Source: Cricetomys ansorgei
Lineage: Eukaryota; Chordata; Mammalia; Rodentia; Nesomyidae
NCBI GenBank assembly: GCA_026225945.1
Contig: JAMJFZ010000597.1
Location: 4,732,001-4,796,000 of the forward strand
Length of the DNA stretch: 64,000 bases
Direction: 5' to 3'
The notes under the pieces are model-generated. The model was not told where the DNA came from, did no database searches, and saw only the letters and a list, made by a program, of their open reading frames with translations. How positions within the stretch are numbered: position 1 is the first letter of the stretch; every line of letters starts with the position of its first letter. Both the position numbers and the translations under genes were made by a program. This document shows positions 32,186 to 42,626 of the stretch, in pieces.

Positions 32186-32555
32186 CAAAGGGAAATAGCA
32201 AAATTGTTAATTCTTCAGAATAACAGGGAAAATTGAAAACTGATTCAGTCTGGCAAGGGCAGAATAGGTGTGTCTGTCTGTCTGTTTCTACTTGTGCTGT
32301 GAGTGCAGTCATTGTCCTTGAAGCTTCGCTTTCCTACTTTCTGCCAGGCCCAGACTCTGAGTGTGTGTGTACTGCTCAGGGAGCATTCTGAGTGTGCTTT
32401 TCGAGGCCCAGAGTCTGAGCTGAGCTCATGCATAATGGCCTGACCACATTCCCTGGCTCCCATGAAGGCTGTATATCCAGCTGTGCACAGCACCAGGAAC
32501 TGCAGATTGAATCTAGGGGAGGGAAGGTGGGTTTAGTTTAAATAAAGATGCTTGG
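32186..32555. other. Unassigned sequence
   Basis: No repeat or gene recognised; a (TGTC)n patch at about 32270-32285. Confidence 0.5.
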
Positions 32556-32650
32556 GACTGGCAAGATGGTCTAGTAGTTAAGAGTATATATTACTCTTGT
32601 GGGACCTGAGTTTGAGTTCAAACACTCAGGTCAGGTAATTCACAACTGGT

Positions 32651-32700
<50 letters not shown>

Positions 32701-32720
32701 ACACTTTAAAATTAAAATAA
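32556..32720 (+). repeat. B2/B3-type SINE with (CA)n
   Basis: Forward head 'gactggcaagatggtctagt' and 'gggacctgagtttgagttc'. The body is short and passes into a (CA)n tract at 32654-32692, then an A-rich tail. Confidence 0.8.
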
Positions 32721-32739
32721 AAATCCTTAAAATAGGATC

Positions 32740-32880
32740 TGGAGAGATGGCTCAGTGATTAAGAGCACTGGCTGCTCTTACAGAGGACCCTGTAACTCCT
32801 GTTCCAGACATATATGCAGGCAAAACCCCAATGTACATAAAATAAAAATAAAAAATAAAATATTAAAAAGCATCCTTAAA
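32740..32880 (+). repeat. B3-type SINE with internal deletion
   Basis: Forward: 'tctggagagatggctcagtg', 'agcactggctgctcttacag', then 'aggaccctgtaactcctg' joins the head directly to the 'taactccagttcc' region. About 40 bases of the usual body, including the B box, are missing. Confidence 0.88.
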
Positions 32881-33363
32881 ATAATCAGGGTACCTCAAAG
32901 GGCTGCCTTCTGCACCCTCTGTGGCTCCCAATCTTGCTCTCTGGGCTCAGTCCTGCATTTCTATGAGGTTCAGTAATGATTCTGTTCTGGGACTCAGGCC
33001 AGCACGGCTCCATGTTGGCCTGGCTCTCTCTGCTATCTGTGCTGGTATGTACCTTTGTCTGCACTCTAAAATGCTCTTCCCTGCTCCATCTCAGCTTTGG
33101 ATTTTGGTTTGCAGCCCTCTTTAAGGACCCCCCCATCTGTTTTATTAGTTACGACCCATTGCCACCATCAGTATCAACAGTGGGACTTGATTCATCTTCT
33201 CCAAACACACGCTTCTTCAGGAGGGCCAGGGCCATTGATGAAAGGCCAGTTCACAAACACTCATAAGACACCTTCAAATTCTATACAGGAGATGGGTTGC
33301 CAAGGGTCTGAACTAAAAGGCTTAGAATTAACCATCCAATTCCCTGATTTGAAAGTTCAGAGT
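32881..33363. other. Unassigned sequence
   Basis: No repeat recognised. Overlapping open frames on three frames (32885-33378) show no domain. Confidence 0.45.
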
Positions 33364-33422
33364 GGGCTGGGGCTGTAGCTCTGATAGTGTACATACAGGG
33401 TTCAATCCTCAGTGCCAAGAAA
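33364..33422 (+). repeat. ID-type SINE fragment
   Basis: 'gggctggggctgtagctctg', 'cagggttcaatcctcagtgc': an ID head with A and B boxes and a short deletion between them. Confidence 0.75.
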
Positions 33423-34460
33423 GGCTCAGGGAACCAAGTTGTCTGAACAAGCAGAATGACTCTGAAGTGGACAGCTCAAATAAACTGCTTGATGAGAAAT
33501 AAACATTTTCATCATCAAGAAGATGGTCATGATGAAGGAGAATCACCAGCCATCCAGACTACACTTGTGTACCGCCATTCGCCATCTTGGGAACCTATTG
33601 CAAACTATAGAGAAAGTTTAGGGCTGCTGAGTGACAGGTTCTGCTACTTTAAGGCTTTAGCAAGAGCCACTGGCTATTTCCTTTAGGACTTCATACTGTC
33701 CAGGCCACCAGGAGATTTTAGGTCCTGCATTCTGTTACTGAGATGGATTATTTTTAGGCGCCTTCAGTGGATACCTGTGGCATGACTCAGCTCAGCCTGG
33801 CACGGCTTTTGCAGCACGTCAAATGAGCTGGGGAGTGTCTGGGTCCACACTGCACCCAGCCAGTCAAATAAAAATCTCAGGGACTAAATCTTGGACATCA
33901 GGTAATCAAAAGCCACTGATCTAGTGACCCTACTTTCCCCATGCATTCCTTTACTAAGATAATCTGAATGATTACTAAGTAGATCCCAAATAATAGCAAT
34001 TTAGAATGAACATCTCAATAAGACACAGGAAGAAATTCTTGAGCTGAATTTCAATAGCGATTGATTATTTCTCTTTATCATCCTAATTTTCTTTGTTCTT
34101 TTAGGAATACTCCAACCCTCTCTCATTCTTCCTCCTCACATTGAAAAGTCCCGGGCCTTTTCTGATAGTGGTGAAGCACTGAGGGCTCAGAGGCAAACTT
34201 CACCTTGGAAGCAGAAGTCAAATGTGAAATGCACGTACAGAATTTAAAGGAAATGTTTGAAGTTGAAAGGAGTGGAAAAAAGCAGTAGTAGATACAAAGA
34301 AGAGCCAAGAAGCAGATCAGAAACTGTTTCGCAAAGTGCACAAAAGCAATTTAGTAATTTAAAAAGTTCTAAAATTAGAGTTTAACTATCCATGCTGTCA
34401 TCCAGTTCTCTGATGTTCTGGAGAATCCAAGCAAAGCACACTAATTTAAATTGACACCAA
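33423..34460. other. Unassigned low-repeat sequence, possibly conserved at 33740-34110
   Basis: No repeat recognised. The AT-rich part 33740-34110 has homeodomain-like and AP-1/MARE-like words (TGACTCAGC at 33783-33791, 'gattattttta', 'agcgattgattatttc'). This texture suggests a conserved non-coding element but is unproven. Confidence 0.4.
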
Positions 34461-34665
34461 TTGGCCAGTGAGATAGTTCAGAGGGTAAAGGTCCTTTGCC
34501 ACCAAACTTGACGACCTGGGTTCAATCCTTGGGTCCCATTTGGTGGAAGGTAAGAAGTGACTCTTGAATGTTATCTTTTGACATCCACATATGTGCAAGT
34601 GGCACACTTGTACACTCATAGAGTAAGTAAATAAATGTAATAAAAATTAAAAAAAATAAAATGAA
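34461..34665 (+). repeat. B2 SINE
   Basis: Forward B2: 'ggccagtgagatagttcag', 'tttgccaccaaacttgacg', 'cctgggttcaatccttggg', 'agtaaataaatgtaataa' tail. Confidence 0.93.
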
Positions 34666-34678
34666 CACACACATACAC

Positions 34679-34701
34679 ACCACCACCACCACCACCACCA
34701 C
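34679..34701 (+). repeat. (CAC)n microsatellite
   Basis: Eight CAC units, directly after the B2 tail. Confidence 0.95.
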
Positions 34702-35575
34702 AAAAATGCCACAGAAATCCAAACTAATACTAAAGCATCATCATCTAAATTGGACAGAAACTGGCCAGGTGTTGCAGACTCACCTCCAGTGACTGGAGCC
34801 AGACTCACACACACACAGCTTGAGACACATCCAGGATTTCTATTGCTCTTTAGTTCTTGGAATATACTTTTTATTCTATGGACTGCCATAGATATCTAGA
34901 TGAAAAAGTCTGAGTTCTACAAAGACCATAATAATAAACAGCAACAGTTGTAAGGCCCATCCCCCCACACCCCTTGCTTGATACTTTCAGACTCTGCCTA
35001 TTTCTGCTGTGTCTCGCTGTGTGCTTCTGATTTGCGGGCTTACACTTGTGTTTCTTAACATTCTGGCTTTGAGTTCCCTATTAATTCCCCATCATGAAAG
35101 ATGAAGATCTTAGAGGTCTCTCACCTATTCTCTGAAATACCCTTTGACACCCTCCCAATACAGTTCTATAATTTCTAGTGAGAGCAATATTCAATATTTA
35201 TCCTTGTAGGATTATTTGGTTATCTTTCACTGAGCCAGAAAGTAACTGTGATTTTATTCCTTCTTCTTTGTACGTTTTATTTTTCTTGGAGTTAATGATT
35301 GCTATGAATGACTCCTCTTCTCCTCCTAGAACTAATTCAACCTCATTTCACATTTAGCCCAAACTTTTATAGAACTGTAAAAATCTTTCCGGTAACATCT
35401 AGAAAATTCTCCACACAATCCAGTGGTTCTGTTTCCCTCCTTGGATTTCCCTTCCACAGTCCTCATGTCAACTCTGATGTGGACTGTTTGTTCTCTAGGC
35501 CTTGGGACTCCATATCTTCATCAGATCTCTCACCCCCTTTTATCTCTTAGATCTTTATTTTATTTCTTTAAACTT
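34702..35575. other. Unassigned sequence
   Basis: No repeat or gene recognised in about 870 bases of ordinary composition. Confidence 0.45.
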
Positions 35576-35792
35576 ATTTATTTTATTTTATGTGGATGAG
35601 TGTTTTGCTTGCATGTATGTATGTGCACCATGTGTGTGCCTTGTGTCTTTAGAATTCAGAAGAGGATGTTGGATCTCCTGGAACTAGAGTTAAAAATGGT
35701 TGTAAACCACCAGGTGGGTGCCAGGGACAGAACTGGGGTCCTCTGCAATGCAACAAATGCTCTTAACCACTGAGCAGCCTCTCCAGTCCCAA
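35576..35792 (-). repeat. B3-type SINE
   Basis: Reverse near full-length copy: 'ttatttattttattttatg' tail, 'agaagaggatgttggatctc', 'ggaactagagtt', 'ctcttaaccactgagcagcc'. Confidence 0.92.
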
Positions 35793-36569
35793 AGTTGAAT
35801 CTTTGCTGTGGAATTTCACAGCTTCATCCCAATGGGTGAAGTATACCTTCTAGTCTGTTTTACAGGAAGGCTGCATGCAGCTAAATCTTTGCAGTCTTGC
35901 ACATTGGAAGAAGTCTGCAAACGAGACAGAGTTTAGGGAGTGGAAGCTGGCCAGGGGTGGTGTCCCTGGGCCCTTGGGAGCTGGAGCTGAGAAAGGCAGG
36001 GAAAGGGGCACTATGCTGAGGTCTCTGATCTATTGGAATTAATTACAGAGTACAAGTGGAAAGACAGAATCAGGAGGAAATTCAAGATGGCAACATCAGG
36101 ACATGAAACCAAACACATGGGGCCCTTCTGGGTATGGCACCCCGTGTGACTGCACATTATAACCATTTAGGAAGCCAGCCCTGGTGGAAGCAAGCATCGC
36201 TAATGGATGAAGTCCTGCTCTCCAAATGACTCTATTCTTTGAGAAGAAAATGAAGAGACATTTAATTTCTTCCACATAGTACAATATGTTCCTGATAGCT
36301 TAAGCATTTAAGCATAAAAAACGGGGACAAAACAAATGGAGAACCCAACACAAGAAAAAAAACTGCGACATGTGTATTACCTGGTGCTGAGGGAAATCAT
36401 TTTAACCAAGACAGTAAGAGGTGGCTAGGAAGAAAGTGATGCTTACACTTGCCTGCATAAACTTCACATTACAGAGAAAGTGTTTCATTAATGAAGCCAA
36501 GAGAGGGATATTAGATGGGGAAAGGCAAACAAAACTGATACAGTGTTTGTGTTTGAGTGGTTTAAATAC
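35793..36569. other. Unassigned sequence
   Basis: No repeat recognised until the L1 begins. The L1 might start earlier than marked, in diverged form. Confidence 0.4.
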
Positions 36570-36730
36570 CTCTACAAATGAATACAATAAGTTTTGGAGA
36601 CTTCATACTCTACATTTAATAGTGGATAGACCTTTCAGATGAGTAATAAGGAAGTGGTGGATTTGAGCAACATTACAGACCAAATGGACTTAATAAGCAT
36701 ATACGGGATATTCCATACAAAATCATCAGA

Positions 36731-36852
36731 ATGGCGGTTGGTAAGATGGATTAGTGGGTAAAGTCTGAAGGTCTGAGCGGGACCTGATCCCCAGAATCCA
36801 CATGATGGAAGGAGAGAGCTAATTCCCTGACTTCTGCAGGTTGTCTTCTGAC

Positions 36853-36896
<44 letters not shown>

Positions 36897-36935
36897 TCAT
36901 GTACACACAAACACATATAAATATAATAAAATCAG
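36731..36935 (+). repeat. B2 SINE with (CA)n, in L1
   Basis: Forward B2: 'ggcggttggtaagatggatt', 'gatccccagaatccacatg', 'gcaggttgtcttctgac', a (CA)n run at 36855-36892, then 'ataaatataataaaatc'. Confidence 0.9.
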
Positions 36936-37002
36936 CAGAATATACATAGAACATTCTCCAGGTTGGCTCATATGCTGAGCCACAAAAATGAATCTTGATG
37001 AA

Positions 37003-37168
37003 TTTGTTTTGTTTTGTTTTGTTTTTTTCAAGGCAGGATTTCTCTGTTGTATCCCTGGCTGACCTGGTATTCACTCTGTAGACCAGGCTGGCCTCAAACT
37101 CACAGAGATCTGCCTGCCTCTGCCTCCTGAGTGCTGGGATTAAAGACTTGCACCACCACTGTCCAGCG
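37003..37168 (-). repeat. B1 SINE in L1
   Basis: Reverse B1: (GTTTT)n tail, 'caggatttctctgttgta', 'tagaccaggctggcctc', 'gtgctgggattaaag', ending 'caccaccactgtccagc'. Confidence 0.95.
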
Positions 37169-37402
37169 AGTCTTGATAAATTTAAGAGGACTGGAATCAT
37201 TTGAATATTTTTTGACCACACTTATATGAAACTAAAAGCCAATAAGTGGATAAGGTGGGAAAATGAGCAAATGTGTAAAAATCAAGTAACACACTCCTGA
37301 ACAACCAATGGGGCAAGAAAAAATTCAGAAAACCAGAGAACAAATACATGTGGAATTACAACACACCAAATTGTACAGGATATAGCAAATCAGCTCTAAG
37401 AG

Positions 37403-37555
37403 GGGCTATGTGTGCTGGCACATACCTATCATCTGGGCACTTGGGAGACAGAAGCTACACAGTTTGTGAGTTCAAGGCCAGCCTGGCCTTCATAGAGGGT
37501 TTCAGGCTAGTCAGAGTGACATAGAAAAACCCTGTTAAAAAAAAAAAAAAAGAAA
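37403..37555 (+). repeat. B1 SINE in L1
   Basis: Forward B1: 'tatgtgtgctggcacatacc', 'gtgagttcaaggccagcc', 'agagtgacatagaaaaaccc', A15 tail. L1 resumes in a duplicate of 'ctaagaggg' seen on both sides. Confidence 0.93.
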
Positions 37556-37884
37556 AAGAGGTTCTAAGAGGGAAATTTAAAGCAACAAAAACCTACATTA
37601 AAAAGATTGATACCTCAAGGACTAGAAAAGGAAGAACAAATCAGCCCAGCAAAATGGAAGAAAAAATGAAGACTATAGCAGAAATAAACTAAATATGGGA
37701 TAGAAAAAATAATAGAGAAGGTCAATGAAGTTAGGAATTGTGCTTTGAAAGGATAAATCAAGTAGACAAGTAGCTAGACAGAAAAAAAAAAGGCAGAAGA
37801 TACAAATAAAATTGTGGACACATGAGGAGGCATGAGGAATTACAATGGCAACACAGAAATACAAAAGATTGTAAAGGAATTCTG

Positions 37885-38101
37885 GGGGCTTTGGAGATCG
37901 CCCATTAGTTAAGAGCACTGGCTGCTCTTCTAGAGGACCTGGGTTCAATTCCCAGCACCCACACGGAGGCTCACACTGTTTGTAATTCTAGTTCCAGGGG
38001 ATCTGATGCCCTCTTTTGGCCTCTGTGGGCACTAGGCATGCATGTGTACATAGACATACGTGCATGCAAACCACCCATCCACATTAAAACAACAGCAACA
38101 G
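37885..38101 (+). repeat. B3-type SINE with 12-bp target duplication, in L1
   Basis: Forward B3: 'gctttggagatcgcccatt', 'ctgctcttctagaggacc', 'gttccaggggatctgatgc', tail with 'acaacagcaac'. The flanking word AAAGGAATTCTG occurs at 37873-37884 and 38102-38113, a perfect target duplication. Confidence 0.96.
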
Positions 38102-38113
38102 AAAGGAATTCTG

Positions 38114-38220
38114 TAGCTGGATGGATGACACACATCTCTAATCCCAGTACTTAGGAGGCTAAGGCAGGAGAATTGTAAGTTTGAGGTCAACGTGGGTCAC
38201 ACAGTTCTATTGTGTCCTGA
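38114..38220 (+). repeat. B1 SINE fragment
   Basis: Forward B1: 'gctggatggatgacacacat', 'ctaatcccagtacttagg', 'gtttgaggtcaacgtgg'. The end passes into the alternating purine-pyrimidine tract in place of a normal A tail. Confidence 0.85.
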
Positions 38221-38261
38221 ACACGCGCGCGCGCGCGTGCGCGCGCGTGCGTGCGCGCGCG

Positions 38262-38315
<54 letters not shown>
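38221..38315 (+). repeat. (CG)n/(CA)n alternating purine-pyrimidine tract
   Basis: Ninety-five bases of strict purine-pyrimidine alternation: a (GC)n half with a few GT units (38225-38270), then (AC)n (38271-38315). This is the kind of sequence that most readily forms Z-DNA. The CpG-rich half is unusual in a genome that loses methylated CpG. Confidence 0.97.
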
Positions 38316-38316
<1 letters not shown>

Positions 38317-38640
38317 GTCTTGTGAATAAGCATACACCAACAAATTAGATAACCTTGAAGAAACTGATAAATTTCTAAACACATGCATCCTGCCAAAATT
38401 CAGTCATGAAGAAACAGAAAAGTAGAACAGACTGATAATGAGCAGGAAGATGAGTTTGTTAATAAAAACCTCCCAGCAGGGCATAGTCCAGGAACAGATG
38501 GCTTTACTGGTGAATTCTACTAACACCCAAACAAACAAACAAACAAAAAACAAAAACAGTCTTTTTCCTGTCTGTTTCAAAACATTGAGGAGTACTTCCA
38601 AACTCATCCCATTAGACACGCATTACCCAGACACTAAAGC

Positions 38641-38641
<1 letters not shown>

Positions 38642-38681
<40 letters not shown>
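38642..38681 (+). repeat. (A)40 run
   Basis: Forty uninterrupted A, at the point in L1 ORF2 where a shorter A-rich word normally precedes 'ggccaatatccct'. It is therefore an expansion inside the L1, not an L1 tail. Confidence 0.9.
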
Positions 38682-38684
<3 letters not shown>

Positions 38685-38800
38685 GGCCAATATCCCTAGA
38701 GGACATAGATGCAAAATTTCTTGATGAAATACTAGCAAGATTCAATTCAGCAGCACATTTAAGGATTTGCTACCACAAGCCAGTAGAATTTTCCCTAGTG

Positions 38801-39009
38801 GAGTGGTTTGAATGACAAATGTCCCCCCAGGCTCAGATATTTGGACACTTGGTCCCCAGTTGGTGGTACTGTCCAGGGAGTTGCTGGAACCTTTAGGAGA
38901 TGCAGCCTTGTTCAAGGAAGTGTCACTGGGGTGGACTTCCTGCACCTGCTGCCATGCCTGCCAGTTGTTGCCAACCTCACCGTTGTGATGAACTCTTATT
39001 CCTCTGGAA
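38801..39009 (+). mobile_element. MaLR LTR, 5' half
   Basis: Forward MaLR: 'gtggtttgaatgacaaatg', 'acacttggtccccagttgg', 'gaagtgtcactgggg', 'cctctggaacggtaag'. It stops where the poly(A) signal region would begin and meets a reversed fragment. Confidence 0.85.
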
Positions 39010-39150
39010 CGGTAAGCTCAGCTAGGAGACCTCAAGGTGACCCTAGTAACCCACCTCTTCTAATTAGGCACTGCCTCACAGCCCGACTGCAGCTGTAATG
39101 TTCAAACGTGAGCCTATGGGGACAATTCATGTTTAAACCACAATGCATGG
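39010..39150 (-). mobile_element. MaLR LTR 5'-end fragment, inverted
   Basis: Reversed LTR start: 'acgtgagcctatgggg', 'acaattcatgtttaaacc'. It faces the forward fragment on its left. Confidence 0.6.
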
Positions 39151-39264
39151 AATAGAATAACTACCCAGCGCCAGGAAGGCATGCTCGGCTCACAGTATTA
39201 ACTTCTTACTTCTACTCATTAACAGCACGGTCATCAAGAAAAGTGTCACTATTAAGTAGTTCCA

Positions 39265-39440
39265 TAGATTTAATGCCATTCCATTTAAGATAGATAGTAC
39301 TATACTTCCGTTTCTCAGAGAAGGAACCCAAGGATTAATTATCTAACTTGTCAAAAGCCAATCAGTGAGTCACAGGCAGATTCTGGAATCAAGTTTATGT
39401 ATGCCTAGTTTCAAAACTAAGATATTTAACTATGCTTTTT
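39265..39440 (+). repeat. MIR SINE
   Basis: Forward MIR words: 'atagtactatacttccg', 'ctcagagaaggaaccc', 'aacttgtcaaaagcc', 'gattctggaatcaag'. Confidence 0.7.
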
Positions 39441-39562
39441 GTTTTGTTTTGTTTTGAGACAAGGTCTTACTATGTACCCCTGACTGGCCTCAAACTTTCA
39501 AAGATCACCTGTCTCTGCCTTCTGAGTGCTAGGAATAAAGGCATGCACCACCATGCTTGGAC
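39441..39562 (-). repeat. B1 SINE
   Basis: Reverse B1: (GTTTT)n tail, 'gagacaaggtcttactatg', 'cctcaaactttcaaagatc', 'gtgctaggaataaagg', ending 'caccatgcttgg'. Confidence 0.93.
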
Positions 39563-40029
39563 TTTTGTGGTTAAATTAACTATATTTAAAACTTATAGCT
39601 ACTCTACTTAGGAGGTTTCTGTGTCTAGCTGGCTGTGAAATGCCAAAGGTCCCCTGACACTGTGTCCTCTAGCTCAGTAGCTAGCCCAAGCTGGAGCCAG
39701 CAGAAGTGAGCCCCAGTGTGGCTAAATGCAGGTGCATGGGGTTGAGGGATGTGGGAGTTGCACCAGAGGCAAGACAGCTCTTGGAAGATGTGTGGAGAAT
39801 GTGGGGGGTGAGTAGACCGAGGCCTGACCTTGATGTTGTTCTTCAGTTTCCCTTTCTCTCTCTGCAGTAGGATACGTGACTCTCAGGGGAGTGTTTACCT
39901 TGTTGAAGCCTGAACAGGCTTCTGATCACCTTACACTCACTGTAAAGTTGAGGCAGCTAGCATCTTGACCTTTGAATACTTGGAAGACAGTGTAATTTCC
40001 ATATATATGATAACAAGAGTTAACTAAAG
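39563..40029. other. Unassigned sequence
   Basis: No repeat or gene recognised. Confidence 0.5.
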
Positions 40030-40445
40030 TTATAGTGCCTATTAATTATCTATTGTGTTATGGTAGATCGCGCCAACATTTAGCTGCTTAGGAGCAAACA
40101 TTTATTATTTATTTAATTTCTCTTTTTATAGAAGAATTTACCTTATTATTTATTTTATATGTATTATGTGTATGCATATGTAAGTGTAGGTGCTTGTAGA
40201 GGCCAGTAGAGGGCATTAGATCCCGTGAAGCGAAGCTGGAGTTATGGGAGGTTGTAAGCTGTCGTATGTGGGTGCTGGAAACCAAACACTGTTTCTCTGC
40301 AAGAGCATAAGTGCTCTTACCTCCAGAGCGATTTCCAGGCCTCCTACCACGCCATTTCTAAGAGTGGGGAATTCAGAAGGATGGTTCAGGTTCAGGATCA
40401 TATGTGAGGCTGTAGTCATGACTGTGGTAAGGCCTGTGCTCTCAT
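40030..40445 (-). mobile_element. MLT1-like LTR relic split by a B3
   Basis: Left of the SINE: 'tatctattgtgttatgg', 'aacatttattatttat'. Right of it: 'gaattcagaaggatggttc', 'gaggctgtagtcatgac'. The two parts follow the reversed 3' end of an old MLT1-class LTR. Confidence 0.5.
40128..40347 (-). repeat. B3-type SINE
   Basis: Reverse copy: 'ttatttattttatatgtatt' tail, 'gaggccagtagagggcatt', 'gctggagttatgggagg', 'tctctgcaagagca'. Confidence 0.9.
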
Positions 40446-42287
40446 CTGCACAGGCAGATTGGAGCAGAATCTACTAACTCCTTTCAATGAACAGTACGAA
40501 TAGACTCATGACACAAAAACGGGACTCAGAACATTCTTGACCCAGTCTCAGAAGTTGCCCACCACTTCAGTCATATTCTATTTATTGGAAGTAAATTACT
40601 AATCACAAGAAGAAAAGAATCTATACCTTCTAAGTGGAGGTGTACTAGAAAACGTAGGATGTAATTTTGATACCAACACAATATTGACAAAGGCCTGGGT
40701 GGAAAAACAATTACATGGCTGTGGGATGTCCTAAAGCTAAGAGAAGGGTTGGAGCATGCTTTGAACCCCAGAATTTTCACTCTGAGAGTAGAAGGCTGGT
40801 CCCCTTTCTTATTCTGACAAATCCCAGCTAGCTCCAATGCTGCAGTGCTTCATAACATGCCACTGATAGGATCCTGCCTCTTCAAAGAATGTGGACTGGG
40901 TGATGTTTCTCTGACCGCTGCAGCTGGAAGGCCTTGTGCTGGGCTCCTCTCCTTATAAGGTGTCTTCCTCTGGCCCCTGTGAGACCACTACCCATGCAGA
41001 AGAGGCTCCCCCAGGGCTTTGGTCCCCTCCAATGACAATATGACCACGTAGGTCTGGTTGTGAGCCTCCCACATCAAATGGAGCTGCCCTAGTAGCACTG
41101 CCTTAAACAATGGCCCTTCCTTCTTTACCCTATAAACGTGGCTCTCCTAGTTTTAATAAATGGAGCTCTATTTCCTGAAAACTGCCTCCCCAGAAATATT
41201 TTCTGGCTTGGCTTTCATCCTCCAACCTGCTTGGACCTGCAGACCTGCTTGAGGCCTTGAGCTCTCCTCCTTGTAGTTGAGCTGGTGGCCAGCAGCTTAG
41301 CTACCTCCTGGGGAGGGGAGCGGACAAAAGAATCAACATATGGCTAAATATAGCAGAGACTTGGAGTGTAAAAGTCCTCTTAGGGTGGCTGCTGGTGCTA
41401 GGCCATGTGCCTGTGCTCTGGACACAGGGGACAGTATGCCCACACTAGTCTGATGACTGCTACCATCCAAGTGACAACAACTCATTCCTTTTCCTCTTTT
41501 TCTGGAGAAAAAAATCTCATTCTGTGCCATTCAAGCTGTTATGGATCTTTTTATCTATGCACCATTCATATGGGATCCAGGGCACGATAACAGCTATTCA
41601 AACTGTGGAATGTTAATTAGATGGGAAAATGTACACATCAGCTATCTCCATTTTCACTGAGAAATCTGGCTGAGGTACATAATTTGCTTCAATGTCATCT
41701 GTGTCAGGGTTTTGAAAGGGTGCAATATATCATCGGGTTAGACAAAAGGCATGGCATGAAAGGAGAACAACACGGGTTCCAGGATATTAATAAGTGCAAA
41801 TATTTGCTTTTCTATGGAAGTACTAAGGCTCCATTCTTGTATCTTGTTTCTCATGCCCAAAGTTATTTGCTTTTTACTCCTGACATTGAAGTTGAATGTT
41901 AGCTCATCTTCTGCCTCTGAAATACAGCTTTGCCTTGGGCAGATGGAACAAACATTGGCGGTAGATTAATTCTCCAGGGATATGGCTGTATCCAGGGGTA
42001 TTTAGTTAAGAGATGTGTTTGATACATGCTGAGTAGAATATTAAATACACTTCAAGGGAATGCTTCTAATTGCTTCCCTTCATCTTGGCTCCTTTCCTTA
42101 TCTTCTTTCCTTTTGCTTCTCATGGGAGAAGAGCCAACCCTATTGAGTAAGCAGGTACCTGGTGGTCACGGTCCTTCTTTTGTCTTATGTTGCATTGCAG
42201 CTTGACCCTAAGGCATGCTAGACTGTGTCCTTGGAGTGCCCTTCTCACACGTAGAAGATTGCAACACTAAGTACATTAGTTACCATA
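40446..42287. other. Unassigned low-repeat sequence, possibly conserved at 41540-42080
   Basis: No interspersed repeat is recognised in 1.8 kb, the longest such gap in the window. TATAAAC (41131) and AATAAA (41155) lie too close together to define an LTR. From 41540 to 42080 the sequence is AT-rich and homeodomain-word-rich ('atgttaattagatggg', 'gtacataatttgcttc'), the look of a conserved non-coding element. Confidence 0.4.
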
Positions 42288-42626
42288 TTAGAAGCATTTG
42301 ACAAGGAGTAACTGGAGGGAAGAAGCTTTTTTTTTTTGTGGCTCATGGTTTGAGGGGATACGGTCTATTGTGGAGGGAAGACATGGAGGCAGCCAGCTCT
42401 ATGGTGGCAGAAGAGTGGAGTTGGGACTTCTCATTCCCTTATATCTTGGAGGAACAGGAAGCAGGAAGTGGGCAAGAAGTGGAACTGGGTTATAAAACTC
42501 AAGGCCCTTCTCTAGCAAGGCTTCACTTGCTACAGGTGCCACAACGCTCCAGAATAGTGCCACCAGGTGGTGACCAAATGTTCAAAATACATATCCCAGG
42601 GGATATCACATTCAAAACCCATCACT
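42288..42626 (-). mobile_element. MaLR-type LTR
   Basis: Reversed LTR: 'aagctttttttttttgtggc' in the 3' part, 'ccagaatagtgccaccagg', 'ggtgaccaaatgttcaaaa', and the reversed start 'cacattcaaaacccatcac'. Confidence 0.75.

Larger units (their letters stand above)
36570..38800 (+). repeat. L1 LINE ORF2 middle part, broken and full of insertions
   Basis: Diverged rodent L1 ORF2 can be followed through 'tttggagacttcatactc', 'accaaatggacttaataagc', 'aacattctccaggttggctc', 'gagggaaatttaaagc', 'agaaactgataaatttct', 'ccaggaacagatggctttac', 'ggccaatatccctagagg' and 'ttcagcagcaca'. Reading frames are destroyed. It holds a B2, three B1s and a B3, plus simple repeats, and ends where a MaLR LTR begins. Confidence 0.85.

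Noticed and set aside
36570..38800. L1 ORF2 as a functional reverse transcriptase gene
   Set aside because: It is 5' and 3' truncated, broken by five SINEs, an A40 run and many stops and frameshifts.
41131..41160. TATA-like TATAAAC followed by AATAAA, as a possible LTR core
   Set aside because: The two signals lie only about 25 bases apart, with no TG..CA ends or target duplication around them.
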